Assembly (NCBI RefSeq): GCF_000716605.1
Contig: NZ_JNXE01000024.1
Span: 87,985 to 151,984, forward strand
Source of the DNA: Streptomyces sp. NRRL F-525
GTDB taxonomy: Bacteria > Actinomycetota > Actinomycetes > Streptomycetales > Streptomycetaceae
DNA length: 64,000 nucleotides
Direction of reading: 5' to 3'
Part shown: piece by piece, positions 40,746 through 49,800 of the stretch
How positions within the stretch are numbered: the stretch's first letter is position 1
Layout of the letters: each line of letters begins with the position of its first letter
Made by a program: the position numbers and the translations under genes
Notes under the pieces: generated by a model
Database searches by the model: none
What the model saw: the letters and a program-made list of their open reading frames with translations, nothing else
Told to the model about the DNA's origin: nothing

Positions 40746-42425
40746 ATGAGCCCCACTCCCCCCGCACGCCGCCGTCGCCTCGGGCTGCCGCGGCGGGTGT
40801 TCTCGCAGGTGCTGCTGATGCAGCTGGCGATCGCCGCGGGAGTCGCGGTCCTGGCGACCGGGCTGTTCCTGGCGCCGCTGAGCAAGCAGCTGGACCAGGA
40901 GGCGATGAACCGCGCCCTGGCCATCGCCCAGACCACCGCGCAGCAGCCGCGGATCGTCAAGGACATCCAGAACACCCCTCCGACGGTGGACGGACCCGTG
41001 CAGCGGGAGGCGGAGCGGATCCGGAAGGCCACCAAGGCCGAGTACGTGGTGGTGATGGACTGGCGGGGCATGCGGTGGTCGCACACGACACCGAGCGAGA
41101 TCGGCCGGTTCGTCTCGACGTCTCCCGGCCAGCCCCTGGCGGGCCAGGAGGTCAAGGAGATCGACAAGGGCACCCTGGGGCGCTCCGCGCGCGGCAAGGT
41201 GCCCCTGCGGGACGCCGACGGCACGGTCGTCGGGGCGGTCTCGGTGGGCATCAAGTACGACAGCGTCCGCGCGCAGCTGATCAGCGCGATCCCGGGGCTG
41301 CTGGCGTACGCCGGGGGCGCTCTCGCCGTCGGCGCCCTGGCGGCCTGGCTGATCTCCCGGAGGGTCCAGCGGCAGACCCGGGACCTGGCCTTCTCGGACA
41401 TCTCGGCGCTGCTCTCGGAGCGCGAGGCGATGCTGCACGGCATCCGGGAGGGCGTCGTCGCCCTGGACCGCACGGGCCGCATACGTCTCCTGAACGACGA
41501 GGCGCGGCGGCTCCTGGGCATCGGCGACGAGGCGGTCGGCCACTCCCTGGACGAGGCGCTCGGCGAGGGACGCACGACCGACGTCCTGGCCGGCCGGGTG
41601 ACCGGCACGGACCTGCTCGCCGTGCGCGGCCAGCGGGTCCTGGTCACCAACCGGATGCCCACCGACGACGGCGGCGCCGTGGCCACTCTGCGCGACCGCA
41701 CCGAACTGGAGCAGCTCGGTCGGGAGTTGGACTCGACGCACGGCCTGATCGACGCCCTGCGCGCCCAGGACCACGAGCACGCCAACCGTATGCACACACT
41801 CCTGGGGCTGCTCGAACTGGAGATGTACGACGACGCCGTGGACTTCGTCGGCGAGGTGGTCGGCGATCACCGGGCGACGGCCGAACAGGTCACCGAGAAG
41901 ATCCAGGACCCGCTGCTCGCCGCCCTGTTGGTGGGCAAGGCGACCGTCGCGGCCGAGCGGGGCGTCGCCCTGTGGATCTCCGACCGGACCTGGCTGCCGG
42001 ACCGGTTGATCGACCCGCGCGGGCTGGTCACGGTGGTCGGCAACCTGGTGGACAACGCGCTCGACGCCGTGGCGGGCACACCGCACGCACGCGTGGAGGT
42101 CGAGTTGCGGACGGAGGGGCGTACGGCCGTGCTCCGGGTTCGTGACACGGGCCCCGGAATCCCGGAGGAACAACGGGAGTTGATCTTCACCGAGGGCTGG
42201 TCCACGAAGAAGCCCCCGGCCCACGGCAAGCGCGGGATCGGCCTCTCCTTGGTACGTCGGCTCGCCGAACGGCAGGGTGGCAGCGCGGTGGTGACGGAGG
42301 CGTTCGGCGGGGGCGCGGAGTTCGCGGTCGTCCTGCCGGAGGCACTGACCGAGGCTCTGACCGAGCCGGGTCTGGAACCCGCTCTCACCGCCCCCGGGGA
42401 CACCGTCGAGGAGGAGTCGCGATGA
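40746..42425 (+). CDS. CitA/DcuS-type sensor histidine kinase
   Basis: 559 residues from ATG 40746. TM1 is about residues 21-42, a periplasmic-type PAS-like sensor domain about 45-175 (EYVVVMDWRGMRWSHT), TM2 about 178-201. A cytoplasmic PAS (GIREGVVALDRTGRIRLLN) follows, then a DHEHANRMHTLLGLLEL phospho-His region and the ATPase GNLVDNALDAV and GKRGIGLSLVRRL. In this class the sensor binds small carboxylates (citrate, malate, fumarate); the ligand is unknown here. Partner regulator follows immediately (ATGA overlap). An ABC importer lies downstream. Confidence 0.9.
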   Translation: MSPTPPARRRRLGLPRRVFSQVLLMQLAIAAGVAVLATGLFLAPLSKQLDQEAMNRALAIAQTTAQQPRIVKDIQNTPPTVDGPVQREAERIRKATKAEYVVVMDWRGMRWSHTTPSEIGRFVSTSPGQPLAGQEVKEIDKGTLGRSARGKVPLRDADGTVVGAVSVGIKYDSVRAQLISAIPGLLAYAGGALAVGALAAWLISRRVQRQTRDLAFSDISALLSEREAMLHGIREGVVALDRTGRIRLLNDEARRLLGIGDEAVGHSLDEALGEGRTTDVLAGRVTGTDLLAVRGQRVLVTNRMPTDDGGAVATLRDRTELEQLGRELDSTHGLIDALRAQDHEHANRMHTLLGLLELEMYDDAVDFVGEVVGDHRATAEQVTEKIQDPLLAALLVGKATVAAERGVALWISDRTWLPDRLIDPRGLVTVVGNLVDNALDAVAGTPHARVEVELRTEGRTAVLRVRDTGPGIPEEQRELIFTEGWSTKKPPAHGKRGIGLSLVRRLAERQGGSAVVTEAFGGGAEFAVVLPEALTEALTEPGLEPALTAPGDTVEEESR

Positions 42426-43102
42426 TCGAGGTCCTGGTCGTGGACGACGACACCCGGGTCGCGCAGGTCAACGCGGCTTACGTGGAGAAGGTACCGGGCT
42501 TCCACGTGGCCGGCGAGGCTCACAACGCGGCTGAGGCGCTGCGCCAGTTGGAGACGTTGCCCCGCCTCGACCTGGTCCTCCTGGACCACTACCTGCCCGA
42601 CGAGACGGGCCTGGCGGTCGCCCAGGAGATGCGCCGACGCGGCCTCCAGACGGACGTGATCATGGTGACGGCGGCCCGGGACGTGACGACCGTACAGGCG
42701 GCGATGCGGCAGGGCGCGCTGCAGTACCTGGTCAAGCCCTTCGCGTTCGCGGGCCTGCGCGCCAAGCTGGAGGCGTACGCGGAACTGCGCCGCACGCTCG
42801 ACGGCGGCGGCGAGGCCGAACAGGCCGAGGTGGACCGCATCTTCGGCGCCCTGTCCGCGCCCTCGGAACCCGGGCTGCCCAAAGGGCACTCCCCCACCAC
42901 GGCGGAACTCGTGCGCCAGTCCCTGATGAACGCCCAAAGCCCCCTGTCCGCCCAGGAGATCGCCGACCGCACAGGGGTGAGCCGGCAGACCGCCCAGCGC
43001 TATCTGAAGCTCCTGGAGCGCACCGGACGGGCCAGACTGACGCTCAAATACGGCGACGCGGGCCGCCCGGAACACCGTTACGTGTGGGCGACCCGCGCCT
43101 GA
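42422..43102 (+). CDS. CitB-family response regulator
   Basis: 226 residues. The receiver begins MIEVLVVDDDTRVAQVN, with phospho-Asp in VLLDHYLPDETGL and Lys in YLVKPF. The C-terminal HTH (about 165-215) is AQEIADRTGVSRQTAQRYLK. The start overlaps the kinase stop by 4 nt. It is a close paralogue of the regulator at 46154-46846; much of the two receivers matches, for example VVDDD, KVPGF, VLLDHYLPD.TGL and YLVKPF. It probably activates the neighbouring ABC importer or itself. A terminator at 43122 separates it from the convergent importer genes. Confidence 0.9.
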   Translation: MIEVLVVDDDTRVAQVNAAYVEKVPGFHVAGEAHNAAEALRQLETLPRLDLVLLDHYLPDETGLAVAQEMRRRGLQTDVIMVTAARDVTTVQAAMRQGALQYLVKPFAFAGLRAKLEAYAELRRTLDGGGEAEQAEVDRIFGALSAPSEPGLPKGHSPTTAELVRQSLMNAQSPLSAQEIADRTGVSRQTAQRYLKLLERTGRARLTLKYGDAGRPEHRYVWATRA

Positions 43103-43121
43103 GGGCACGGCCAGTGGGGGC

Positions 43122-43148
43122 GGGGGAAGGGGCCGTACCCCTTCCCCC
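43122..43148. terminator. Bidirectional terminator
   Basis: A perfect 11-bp stem GGGGGAAGGGG / CCCCTTCCCCC with a 5-nt loop lies between convergent genes, 20 nt after one stop and 26 nt before the other. Confidence 0.85.
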
Positions 43149-43173
43149 TGTACGGACGCCGACCGCGCGGCCG

Positions 43174-44235
43174 TCAGCCTGTTGCGTTCTTCACGAACTC
43201 GGTCGTGTACGTCTTGTCGAGGTCCACATCGGCGTTCTTGATGGTGGGGTTGAACGCCTTGAGCACCTTCTCCACGGTCTCCGGGCCGTTCGCCGGCATC
43301 ACGCCGTCCTTGGTGAACATCGGCAGCGTGCTCTTGATCGCGGTCGCGTAGAGGAACTTGTTGCCCTGGGAGTAGTCGGCGGGCATCTTGTCGGCGATCG
43401 CCGTCGCGCTGTGGGTGGACATCCACTTGAGCGTCTTGACGAATGCATTGACCATCTTCTGCACCGTTGATTTGTGGCCGTTCACCCAGTCCGTCTGCAT
43501 GTACAGACTTGACGAGGGATACGGTCCGCCCAGCGCCGCCTGCGAGCCCTCGGGCGTGCGCATGTCGACGAGGATCTTGCCGGCCTTCTTGTCGAGGATC
43601 GTGGCAACGGTCGGGTCGGTCGTCATCCCGGCGTCGATGGAGCCCTGTTGGAGCGCCGCGACGAAGGTCGGTCCCGCGCCGACGGCGACCGGGGTGAACT
43701 CGCTGACATTGACGCCGTTCTTGACGGCGAGGTACTTGGTGAGGAAGTCGGTGGATGAGCCGAGGCCGGTCACGCCGAGCTTCTTGCCCTTGAAGTCCTT
43801 GGCCGACTTGACCTTCCCCGCCGCCTTGGTGGAGACGACCTCCACCTCGCCGGGCGCCTGCGAGAACTGCACCACGGACTCGACCGACTTGCCCTTGACC
43901 TGCAGGTCGAGCGTGTGGTCGTAGAAGCCGACGGCTCCCTGGACCTGCCCGGAGACGAGCGCGGTCTCGGCCTGGACGCCGGCGGGCTCGCTCAGCAGTT
44001 CCACGTCGAGGCCCTCGGCGTCGAAGTAGCCGAGCCGCTGGGTGAGCATCGCGGGCAGGTAGATGACCTTGTCCAGGCCACCGACCATGATCTTGACCTT
44101 CTCGCCCTTGCCGTCGCCCTTGCTGCCTGAGCCGGTCGAGGCGGTGCTGGCCGCGTCGTTGGCGCAGGCGGTGAGCGAGGAGAGGGCGAGCAGGCCCGAG
44201 GCGGCCAGGGCGGCGTATCTGGCGGTCTTGCGCAT
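43174..44235 (-). CDS. ABC transporter substrate-binding lipoprotein (NitT/TauT type)
   Basis: 353 residues. The signal peptide has a lipobox LTAC with Cys24 (LLALSSLTACAND), so the protein is lipid-anchored on the outer face. The mature chain starts with a Ser/Gly linker and then IMVGGLDKVIYLPAMLTQRLG, typical of the SsuA/ThiY/TauA fold. It captures the substrate for the permease encoded next to it; sulfonates, taurine, nitrate or pyrimidine precursors are family possibilities, none supported by specific residues. It is last gene of the importer operon, 75 nt after the permease gene. Confidence 0.85.
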   Translation of the reverse strand: MRKTARYAALAASGLLALSSLTACANDAASTASTGSGSKGDGKGEKVKIMVGGLDKVIYLPAMLTQRLGYFDAEGLDVELLSEPAGVQAETALVSGQVQGAVGFYDHTLDLQVKGKSVESVVQFSQAPGEVEVVSTKAAGKVKSAKDFKGKKLGVTGLGSSTDFLTKYLAVKNGVNVSEFTPVAVGAGPTFVAALQQGSIDAGMTTDPTVATILDKKAGKILVDMRTPEGSQAALGGPYPSSSLYMQTDWVNGHKSTVQKMVNAFVKTLKWMSTHSATAIADKMPADYSQGNKFLYATAIKSTLPMFTKDGVMPANGPETVEKVLKAFNPTIKNADVDLDKTYTTEFVKNATG

Positions 44236-44310
44236 GGCGGTTCACGTCCTTGTGAGGGTGCGGTACAGGGAGGAAGGGGGCTCTTCGACGGGCTTGCGGC
44301 GAGGGGCCGT

Positions 44311-45189
44311 TCAGCTGTCGGAGCTCGACGGCTTCCAGCGGAAGATGCGGTTCTCGGCGAAGGTGAGCAGCCCTTCGGCGACGAGGGCGACGACCGCGAG
44401 GATCACCATCGCGGCGTACACACCGGCCGCGTTGAAGGTGCCCTGGGACTGCGCGACGAGCAGGCCGATGCCCTTGGTGGCGCCGATGTACTCGCCGACG
44501 ATCGCGCCGATGAGGGCGAAGCCGAAGCTGACGTGGAGGCTGGTGAAGATCCAGGAGGTGGCCGACGGGATGACCACCTGGAGGGTCACCCTGCGGTCGC
44601 TGGCGCCGAGGATGCGGGCGTTGGCGACCAGGTTGCGGTCGACCTCGCGGGCGCCTTGGAAGGCGTTGAAGAACACCGGGAAGAAGACGAGCACGACGGC
44701 CGAGGCGACCTTGGAGGACGGTCCGAGTCCGAACCAGATCACGAAGATGGGCGCGAGGACGATCCTCGGTATGGAGTTGAGCACCTTGATGTATGGACCA
44801 AGTATGTCGGCGAGCAAGGTGATCCGCCCCAAAGCAATACCGAACACGACACCGGCGATCACACCGATCACCCAGCCGAGCAGCGCCTCCTGGAGTGTGG
44901 CCCAGATCTGCTCCCCCAGGGAGCCGAGCGCGGTCCCGTGCATCACCCAGGTGTAGATCTGGTCCCAGATCTTCGAGGGCATCGAGAAGTTGAACGGATC
45001 GATGACCTTGGCCCGGGAGAGCCATTCCCACAGGCCGAGCACGGCGACCAGGAGCAGCACGCGGGCCGCTCCGACGCCGACCTTGCGTTTACGGGCGGCA
45101 CGCGCGCGTGAATGCGCGCGGTCCGACTTGGCGCCGGACTCGACCACCGTCGGCACGACCTTGTCCTCGGGCATGACGTCAGGCGACAT
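44311..45189 (-). CDS. ABC transporter permease (NitT/TauT type)
   Basis: 292 residues from ATG 45189 (GAGGTG 7 nt upstream; overlaps the ATPase stop by 11 nt). About six TM segments. The EAA loop that contacts the ATPase reads VANARILGASDRRVTLQVV. The N-terminal 45 residues are charged and cytoplasmic. It forms the membrane channel of the importer with the ATPase and the lipoprotein. Confidence 0.88.
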   Translation of the reverse strand: MSPDVMPEDKVVPTVVESGAKSDRAHSRARAARKRKVGVGAARVLLLVAVLGLWEWLSRAKVIDPFNFSMPSKIWDQIYTWVMHGTALGSLGEQIWATLQEALLGWVIGVIAGVVFGIALGRITLLADILGPYIKVLNSIPRIVLAPIFVIWFGLGPSSKVASAVVLVFFPVFFNAFQGAREVDRNLVANARILGASDRRVTLQVVIPSATSWIFTSLHVSFGFALIGAIVGEYIGATKGIGLLVAQSQGTFNAAGVYAAMVILAVVALVAEGLLTFAENRIFRWKPSSSDS

Positions 45190-45994
45190 TGGCCGCACCT
45201 CTCTCGCGCGTGATGCGGACCTCTTCGCCCAGGGACTCCCAGATCTCGCGGTAGATCTCGATGAACCGCGGCTCCAGGCGCACGGATTCGACCTTGCGGG
45301 GCCGTGGCAGGTCGATGTCGAAGACCTGCTTCACAGTGGCGGGCCCGGCGGTCATCACGACGACCCTGTCGGCCAGCGCGATGGACTCCTCCAGGTCGTG
45401 GGTGACGAAGACGACCGAAGTGCCGGTGCCCTCCCACAGCTCCAGGAGTTCGTCCGACATCAGGGCCCTGGTCTGCACGTCGAGCGCCGAGAACGGCTCG
45501 TCCATGAGCAGGATCTCGGGGTCGTTGACGAAGGTCGCGGCGAGCGCGACGCGCTTGCGCATACCGCCGGAGAGCTGGTGCGGATAGCGGTCCTCGAAGG
45601 CGGAGAGCCCGACCCGAGCCAGCCACTCGCGCGCCTTCGCCCTGGCCTCCGCCTTCGGTACACCGCGGAAGCGCGGGCCCGCCATGACGTTGGACAGCAC
45701 CGTACGCCAGGGGAAGGTGGCGTCCTGCTGGAAGACGAAACCGACCTTGTCGCCGACGCCGGAGACCGGCTCCCCGGCCACCAGCACATCGCCCTCGGAG
45801 GGCTCTTCCAGCCCGCTGACGAGGGTCAGCGTGGTCGACTTGCCGCAGCCCGTGGGGCCGACGACCGCCACGAACTCGCCACGCCCGACGGTGAGATCAA
45901 GCCCCTGTACGGCCGTGTGCAGACCCCCCGACGGGGTCCTGAAGGTCTTGCTCGCGCCCCGCAGCTCGATGGCGGGGCTGGTGTCTGCGCTCAT
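45179..45994 (-). CDS. ABC transporter ATPase (NitT/TauT type)
   Basis: 271 residues from ATG 45994. Walker A is GPTGCGKST, the signature is LSGGM, Walker B is ILLMDEPFSALD, and the switch His is in VTHDLEES. The start has only a weak ribosome site. It is the first gene of a three-gene operon (ATPase, permease, lipoprotein). Its promoter region is shared with the divergent CitB-type regulator gene at 46154 and contains repeated TTTTGCTCGC elements. Confidence 0.9.
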   Translation of the reverse strand: MSADTSPAIELRGASKTFRTPSGGLHTAVQGLDLTVGRGEFVAVVGPTGCGKSTTLTLVSGLEEPSEGDVLVAGEPVSGVGDKVGFVFQQDATFPWRTVLSNVMAGPRFRGVPKAEARAKAREWLARVGLSAFEDRYPHQLSGGMRKRVALAATFVNDPEILLMDEPFSALDVQTRALMSDELLELWEGTGTSVVFVTHDLEESIALADRVVVMTAGPATVKQVFDIDLPRPRKVESVRLEPRFIEIYREIWESLGEEVRITRERGAANVA

Positions 45995-46053
45995 GGCCGG
46001 GACCGTAGATGTGGCGCGGACCACAGCAGCAGTCTTCTGGGCGCAAGCCGTTC

Positions 46054-46091
46054 TTTTGCTCGCAAGAGCCTGTTGTGCTCGTTTTGCTCGC
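46054..46091. promoter_or_regulatory. TTTTGCTCGC direct repeats, candidate CitB-type operator
   Basis: TTTTGCTCGC occurs at 46054-46063 and 46082-46091, with a degenerate TTGTGCTCG between. The 159-nt region serves both the importer operon and the second regulator. CitB-family proteins bind A/T-rich direct repeats, so a role for either paralogue is inferred. Confidence 0.45.
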
Positions 46092-46153
46092 GCTACAACT
46101 GCGGAGCCGAAACACGGGCTTAACGCTCGCCTGGCCTTGAGGAAAGAGGCCCA

Positions 46154-46846
46154 ATGATTGACGTCATGGTCGTGGACGACGATTTCCGCGTCGCCGAGAT
46201 CAACGCCAAGTACGTGGGGAAGGTTCCCGGTTTCCGGGTCGCCGCCCGCGCGCACAGCGCCGCCCAGGCGCTGGCCACCGTGGAACGCGGGACCATCGAC
46301 CTGGTGCTGCTCGACCACTATCTGCCCGACCAGACGGGTCTCGAACTCGTCCACCGCATGAGGCAACAGGGCCACACGACCGACGTCATCATGATCACGG
46401 CGGCCAGCGATGTGACGACCGTGCAGCGGGCGATGCGCCTCGGCGCCCTGCACTACCTGGTCAAGCCGTTCACCTTCGCCGCGCTGCGCACCCGCCTCGA
46501 CTCGTACGCCGCCCTGCGCCGCACCGTCGACCGCGTCGGCGGCCGCGGTATCGCCGGCCAGGAGCAGGTCGACCGCATCTTCGGCGCCCTGCGCACGACG
46601 ACCCTGCCGGCCTCCCCCGGCCTGCCCAGCGGTCACTCGGAACCGACCACCGACCTGATCTGCGGCGTCCTGCACAGCGCCGGCCACCCGCTCTCGGCCC
46701 ACGAGGTCGCCGCCGAGACCGGCCTGAGCCGCTCCACGGCCCAGCGCTACCTCCGCCACCTGGAACAGGCCGGCCGCCTCCGCCTCTCCCTCAAGTACGG
46801 CGACACGGGGCGCCCGGAGCACCGCTACGCCTGGGTGGCGCCGTAG
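46154..46846 (+). CDS. Second CitB-family response regulator, no adjacent kinase
   Basis: 230 residues, with the receiver MIDVMVVDDDFRVAEINAKYVGKVPGF and HTH HEVAAETGLSRSTAQRYLRHL. The acceptor Asp (LLDHYLPDQTGL) and Lys (YLVKPF) are intact, so it should be phosphorylatable. No kinase gene lies beside it; the nearest candidate is the CitA-type kinase at 40746-42425. It may be a duplicate that took over control of the ABC importer it faces. Confidence 0.88.
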   Translation: MIDVMVVDDDFRVAEINAKYVGKVPGFRVAARAHSAAQALATVERGTIDLVLLDHYLPDQTGLELVHRMRQQGHTTDVIMITAASDVTTVQRAMRLGALHYLVKPFTFAALRTRLDSYAALRRTVDRVGGRGIAGQEQVDRIFGALRTTTLPASPGLPSGHSEPTTDLICGVLHSAGHPLSAHEVAAETGLSRSTAQRYLRHLEQAGRLRLSLKYGDTGRPEHRYAWVAP

Positions 46847-46894
46847 CCGCGCGACAGCCGCACACTCGCGCGTGGCTACGGCGCACGGGCCCCG

Positions 46895-48487
46895 CTACAC
46901 GGCCCCCGCCCCCGTCAGCGCCCGCACCTCGGTCTCCGCATGCTTGGCCTCGTCCGGGACTTCCGGCGAGGTGACCGTGCCGAGCCAGCCGGCCAGGAAA
47001 CCGAGCGGGATCGAGACGAGGCCGGGGTTCTGCAGCGGGAAGAACTGGAAGTCGACGCCCGGGAACAGCGATTCGGGACTGCCCGACACGACCGGCGACA
47101 GCAGCACGAGCACCAGTGCGGGGATCAGTCCGCCGTATACGGCCCACACGGCGCCGCGGGTCGTGAAGCCGCGCCAGAACAGCGAGTAGAGCAGCACCGG
47201 GAGGTTCGCGGAGGCGGCGACGGCGAAGGCGAGGCCCACCAGGAAGGCGACGTTGAGGTTCCTGGCGACGAGGCCGAGCCCGATCGCCGCGACACCGATG
47301 CCGACCGCGGCGACCCGGGCCACGGCCACCTCGCTGCGCGGCTTGGCGTTCGGGCGCCGTAGCGACGCGTACAGGTCGTGCGCCACGGATGCCGAGGAGG
47401 CCAGGGTGATCCCGGCGACCACCGCGAGGATCGTGGCGAAGGCCACGGCCGCGACGATCGCGAACAGGACGGTGCCTCCGGTGGAATCGGCTCCTCCGCC
47501 GAGGTCGAGGGCGAGCAGCGGGACCGCCGTGTTCCCGGCCTCGTTCGACTTCCGAAGGGTGTCCGGTCCCACGACCGCCGCCGCGGCGAAGCCGAGGACG
47601 ATCGTCATCAGGTAGAACGCGCCGATGAGCCCGATCGACCACACCACCGAACGGCGCGCGGCCCGCGCGGTCGGCACGGTGTAGAAGCGGGACAGGATGT
47701 GCGGCAGCCCGGCCGTGCCCAGCACCAGCGCGAGGCCCAGGCTGATGAAGTCGAACCGCGCGGTCCAGTCCCCGCCGTACTTGAGCCCCGGCGCCAGGAA
47801 AGCCGCGCCGTGACCGCTGCGCGCGGCGGCCGTGAGCAGCAGGTGGTTCAGATTTCCGTGGAAGCGCACCAGGGTCAGCACCGTCAGCGCGATGGTGCCG
47901 CTCATCATCAGGACCGCCTTGACGATCTGGATCCAGGTGGTGGCCCGCATCCCTCCCATCGACACATAGATCACCATGAGCGCCCCGACGCCGATGACGG
48001 TCCAGGCCCGCGCGGCCGGACTCGTCCCGCCCAGCAGCAGCGAGACCAGACTGCCCGCGCCCACCATCTGCGCCACCAGGTAGAGAACGGACACGGTGAC
48101 CGAGGAAGTTCCCGCCGCGATCCGCACCGGGCGCTCGCTCATCCGGGCGGCGACCACGTCGGCGAGCGTGAACCGCCCGCAGTTGCGCACCAGTTCGGCG
48201 ACGAGGAACAGCACCATGAGCCAGGCGACGAAGAAGCCCACCACATACAGCAGGCCGTCGTAGCCGAACAGCGCGATGAGCCCGGTGACCCCGAGGAAGG
48301 AGGCCGCGGACAGATAATCACCCGAGATGGCAAAACCATTCTCCATGGGGGAGAAGAGCCGCCCGCCCGCGTAGAACTCCTCCTCCGAGCCGTGCCGGTT
48401 GCGGCTCACCCAGGTGGTGATCCCGAGGGTGACCGCGATGAACACGCTGAACAGCAGCAGCGCCAGCGTCTGATGGTTCCCGGTCAC
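46895..48487 (-). CDS. Cation/acetate-type symporter (SSS family)
   Basis: 530 residues with about 13 TM segments. The sodium:solute symporter family, ActP/MctC-like, is shown by EEEFYAGGRLFSPMENGFAISGDYLSAASFLG near the start and LSRFYTVPTARAARRSV in the middle. These carry acetate, propionate or pyruvate with Na+ or H+. Its partner DUF485 gene overlaps upstream (ATGA). An imperfect hairpin (46844-46878) beyond the stop faces the convergent regulator gene. Confidence 0.9.
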   Translation of the reverse strand: MTGNHQTLALLLFSVFIAVTLGITTWVSRNRHGSEEEFYAGGRLFSPMENGFAISGDYLSAASFLGVTGLIALFGYDGLLYVVGFFVAWLMVLFLVAELVRNCGRFTLADVVAARMSERPVRIAAGTSSVTVSVLYLVAQMVGAGSLVSLLLGGTSPAARAWTVIGVGALMVIYVSMGGMRATTWIQIVKAVLMMSGTIALTVLTLVRFHGNLNHLLLTAAARSGHGAAFLAPGLKYGGDWTARFDFISLGLALVLGTAGLPHILSRFYTVPTARAARRSVVWSIGLIGAFYLMTIVLGFAAAAVVGPDTLRKSNEAGNTAVPLLALDLGGGADSTGGTVLFAIVAAVAFATILAVVAGITLASSASVAHDLYASLRRPNAKPRSEVAVARVAAVGIGVAAIGLGLVARNLNVAFLVGLAFAVAASANLPVLLYSLFWRGFTTRGAVWAVYGGLIPALVLVLLSPVVSGSPESLFPGVDFQFFPLQNPGLVSIPLGFLAGWLGTVTSPEVPDEAKHAETEVRALTGAGAV

Positions 48488-49044
48488 GACGTACCGCCTC
48501 GAATGCCTCGTGTCAGTTCCTGTGTGTCCCAGCGCAGTTCGAGCGCGGCCCGGTCCCTGCGCAGGCGCGCGTGCCGGGCGTAGGCCCAGGTGAGCAGGAA
48601 GGTGGTGAGGAACTGCCCCAGTCCCGCGACCATCCCCACGTTCACCGCGCCGGCCACCGGCCGGGCCATGAATCCGGGTGCCGTCGTCGCCGTCACCACA
48701 TAGGCCACGTACCAGGTGAAGAAGACGACGGTGGCCGGCACCACGAACCGCAGATACCGGCCGCGCACCTCCTGGAAGGCCGCGCTGCGCTGCACCTCCA
48801 GATACACGTCGCCCGCGCGGACAGCGTGGTCCGCGTCCTCCCGGCGCGCGGCGGGTACCTCGGGCGCGGGCCCGCCCGTGCCGTCCAACTCGCCCCAGCC
48901 GGACGCGAGCGCGTCGTACCAGGGGTCGTGGTACCTCACCTTTCCGGTTGCCTCGGCGGGGGTCAGGTCATGACCTTCGTGGTTCTCGGCCGGACTCTCG
49001 TGACCACTCCCGCCACCGCGGGGACGACCGTTGCTTGACTGCAT
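48484..49044 (-). CDS. DUF485 partner of the symporter
   Basis: 186 residues from ATG 49044 (a TTG two codons earlier is possible). Residues 1-90 are soluble and hydrophilic. Two TM segments (about 105-127 and 136-158) form the DUF485 unit, with YLRFVVPATVVFFTWYVAYVV and FLTTFLLTWAYARHA. DUF485 proteins pair with ActP-type symporters (as YjcH with ActP) and may be needed for their assembly. The 90-residue soluble front is longer than in the typical family. Confidence 0.85.
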   Translation of the reverse strand: MQSSNGRPRGGGSGHESPAENHEGHDLTPAEATGKVRYHDPWYDALASGWGELDGTGGPAPEVPAARREDADHAVRAGDVYLEVQRSAAFQEVRGRYLRFVVPATVVFFTWYVAYVVTATTAPGFMARPVAGAVNVGMVAGLGQFLTTFLLTWAYARHARLRRDRAALELRWDTQELTRGIRGGTS

Positions 49045-49113
49045 GCCCAAGGATGGACAGAACGGGAAGATCCCCGACTCTTCTTCTCCGGTCTCTTCAC
49101 CCCATCAGGTGAC

Positions 49114-49800
49114 TCAACTCGCTGGTGGCCGCACCAGTCCTTTCCCGTAGGCGTAACGCACCGCCTGCGCACGGTCCTTGAGCCCCGTCTTGGCGAACAG
49201 GTTGTTGATGTGGGTCTTCACCGTCGCCGTGGAGACATGCAGCGTGCGGGCGATCTCCTGATTGGTCAGGCCCTCGGCGATCAGCAGCAGCACCTCGGTC
49301 TCCCGCGCGGTGAGCCCGTCCGGCGGCTCGGCGGGCTCCGACGACGGCTGCGGCTCGGGCTCCGACAGGCGCTCCAGCAACCGCCGTTGAATACTCGGAG
49401 ACAGCCCCGCGTCCCCCGACAGCACGCTCTCCACGGCCCGTACGATCTCGTCGCCGCCCGCGTCCTTGGTGAGGTAGCCACGCGCCCCCGCGCGCAGCGC
49501 CGGGAACAGCGACGCGTCGTCCGCGAACGTCGTGAGCACCACGACCTGCGTCCCGGGGTACTCCGCCCGGATGCGCCGGGTCGCCTCGACACCGTCGCAG
49601 CGCGGCATGCGCAGGTCCATCAGGACGACGTCCGGGGCGAGTTCGGCGACGAGCCGCACCGCCTCGTCCCCATCGGCGGCGGCGCCGACGACCTCGATCC
49701 CGGGCAGCAGCCCCAACAGCATCACGATGCCTTCCCGTACGACGGTCTGGTCGTCCGCGACCACGACCCGCGCGGGCTTCCTCACGGCCTCATCCGTCAT
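49114..49800 (-). CDS. NarL/LuxR-type response regulator
   Basis: 228 residues. The receiver has VVVADDQTVVREG, DVVLMDLRMPRCDG (phospho-Asp) and TKDAG. A Pro/Glu/Ser linker leads to the LuxR HTH (LTARETEVLLLIAEGLTNQEIARTLHVS). The start overlaps the kinase stop (ATGA). It is the last gene of a unit with the kinase and a membrane protein. The adjacent symporter/DUF485 pair is transcribed in the same direction 69 nt later, making it a plausible target. Confidence 0.9.
   Translation of the reverse strand: MTDEAVRKPARVVVADDQTVVREGIVMLLGLLPGIEVVGAAADGDEAVRLVAELAPDVVLMDLRMPRCDGVEATRRIRAEYPGTQVVVLTTFADDASLFPALRAGARGYLTKDAGGDEIVRAVESVLSGDAGLSPSIQRRLLERLSEPEPQPSSEPAEPPDGLTARETEVLLLIAEGLTNQEIARTLHVSTATVKTHINNLFAKTGLKDRAQAVRYAYGKGLVRPPAS

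Noticed and set aside
41867..45031. Minus-strand frame of 1054 codons across the CitA/CitB genes and the importer
   Set aside because: It runs through several well-supported genes in other frames and has no domain; a high-GC artefact.
45995..46822. N-terminal extension of the ABC ATPase to 46822
   Set aside because: The extension is antisense to the second CitB-type regulator and the ATPase begins properly at 45994.
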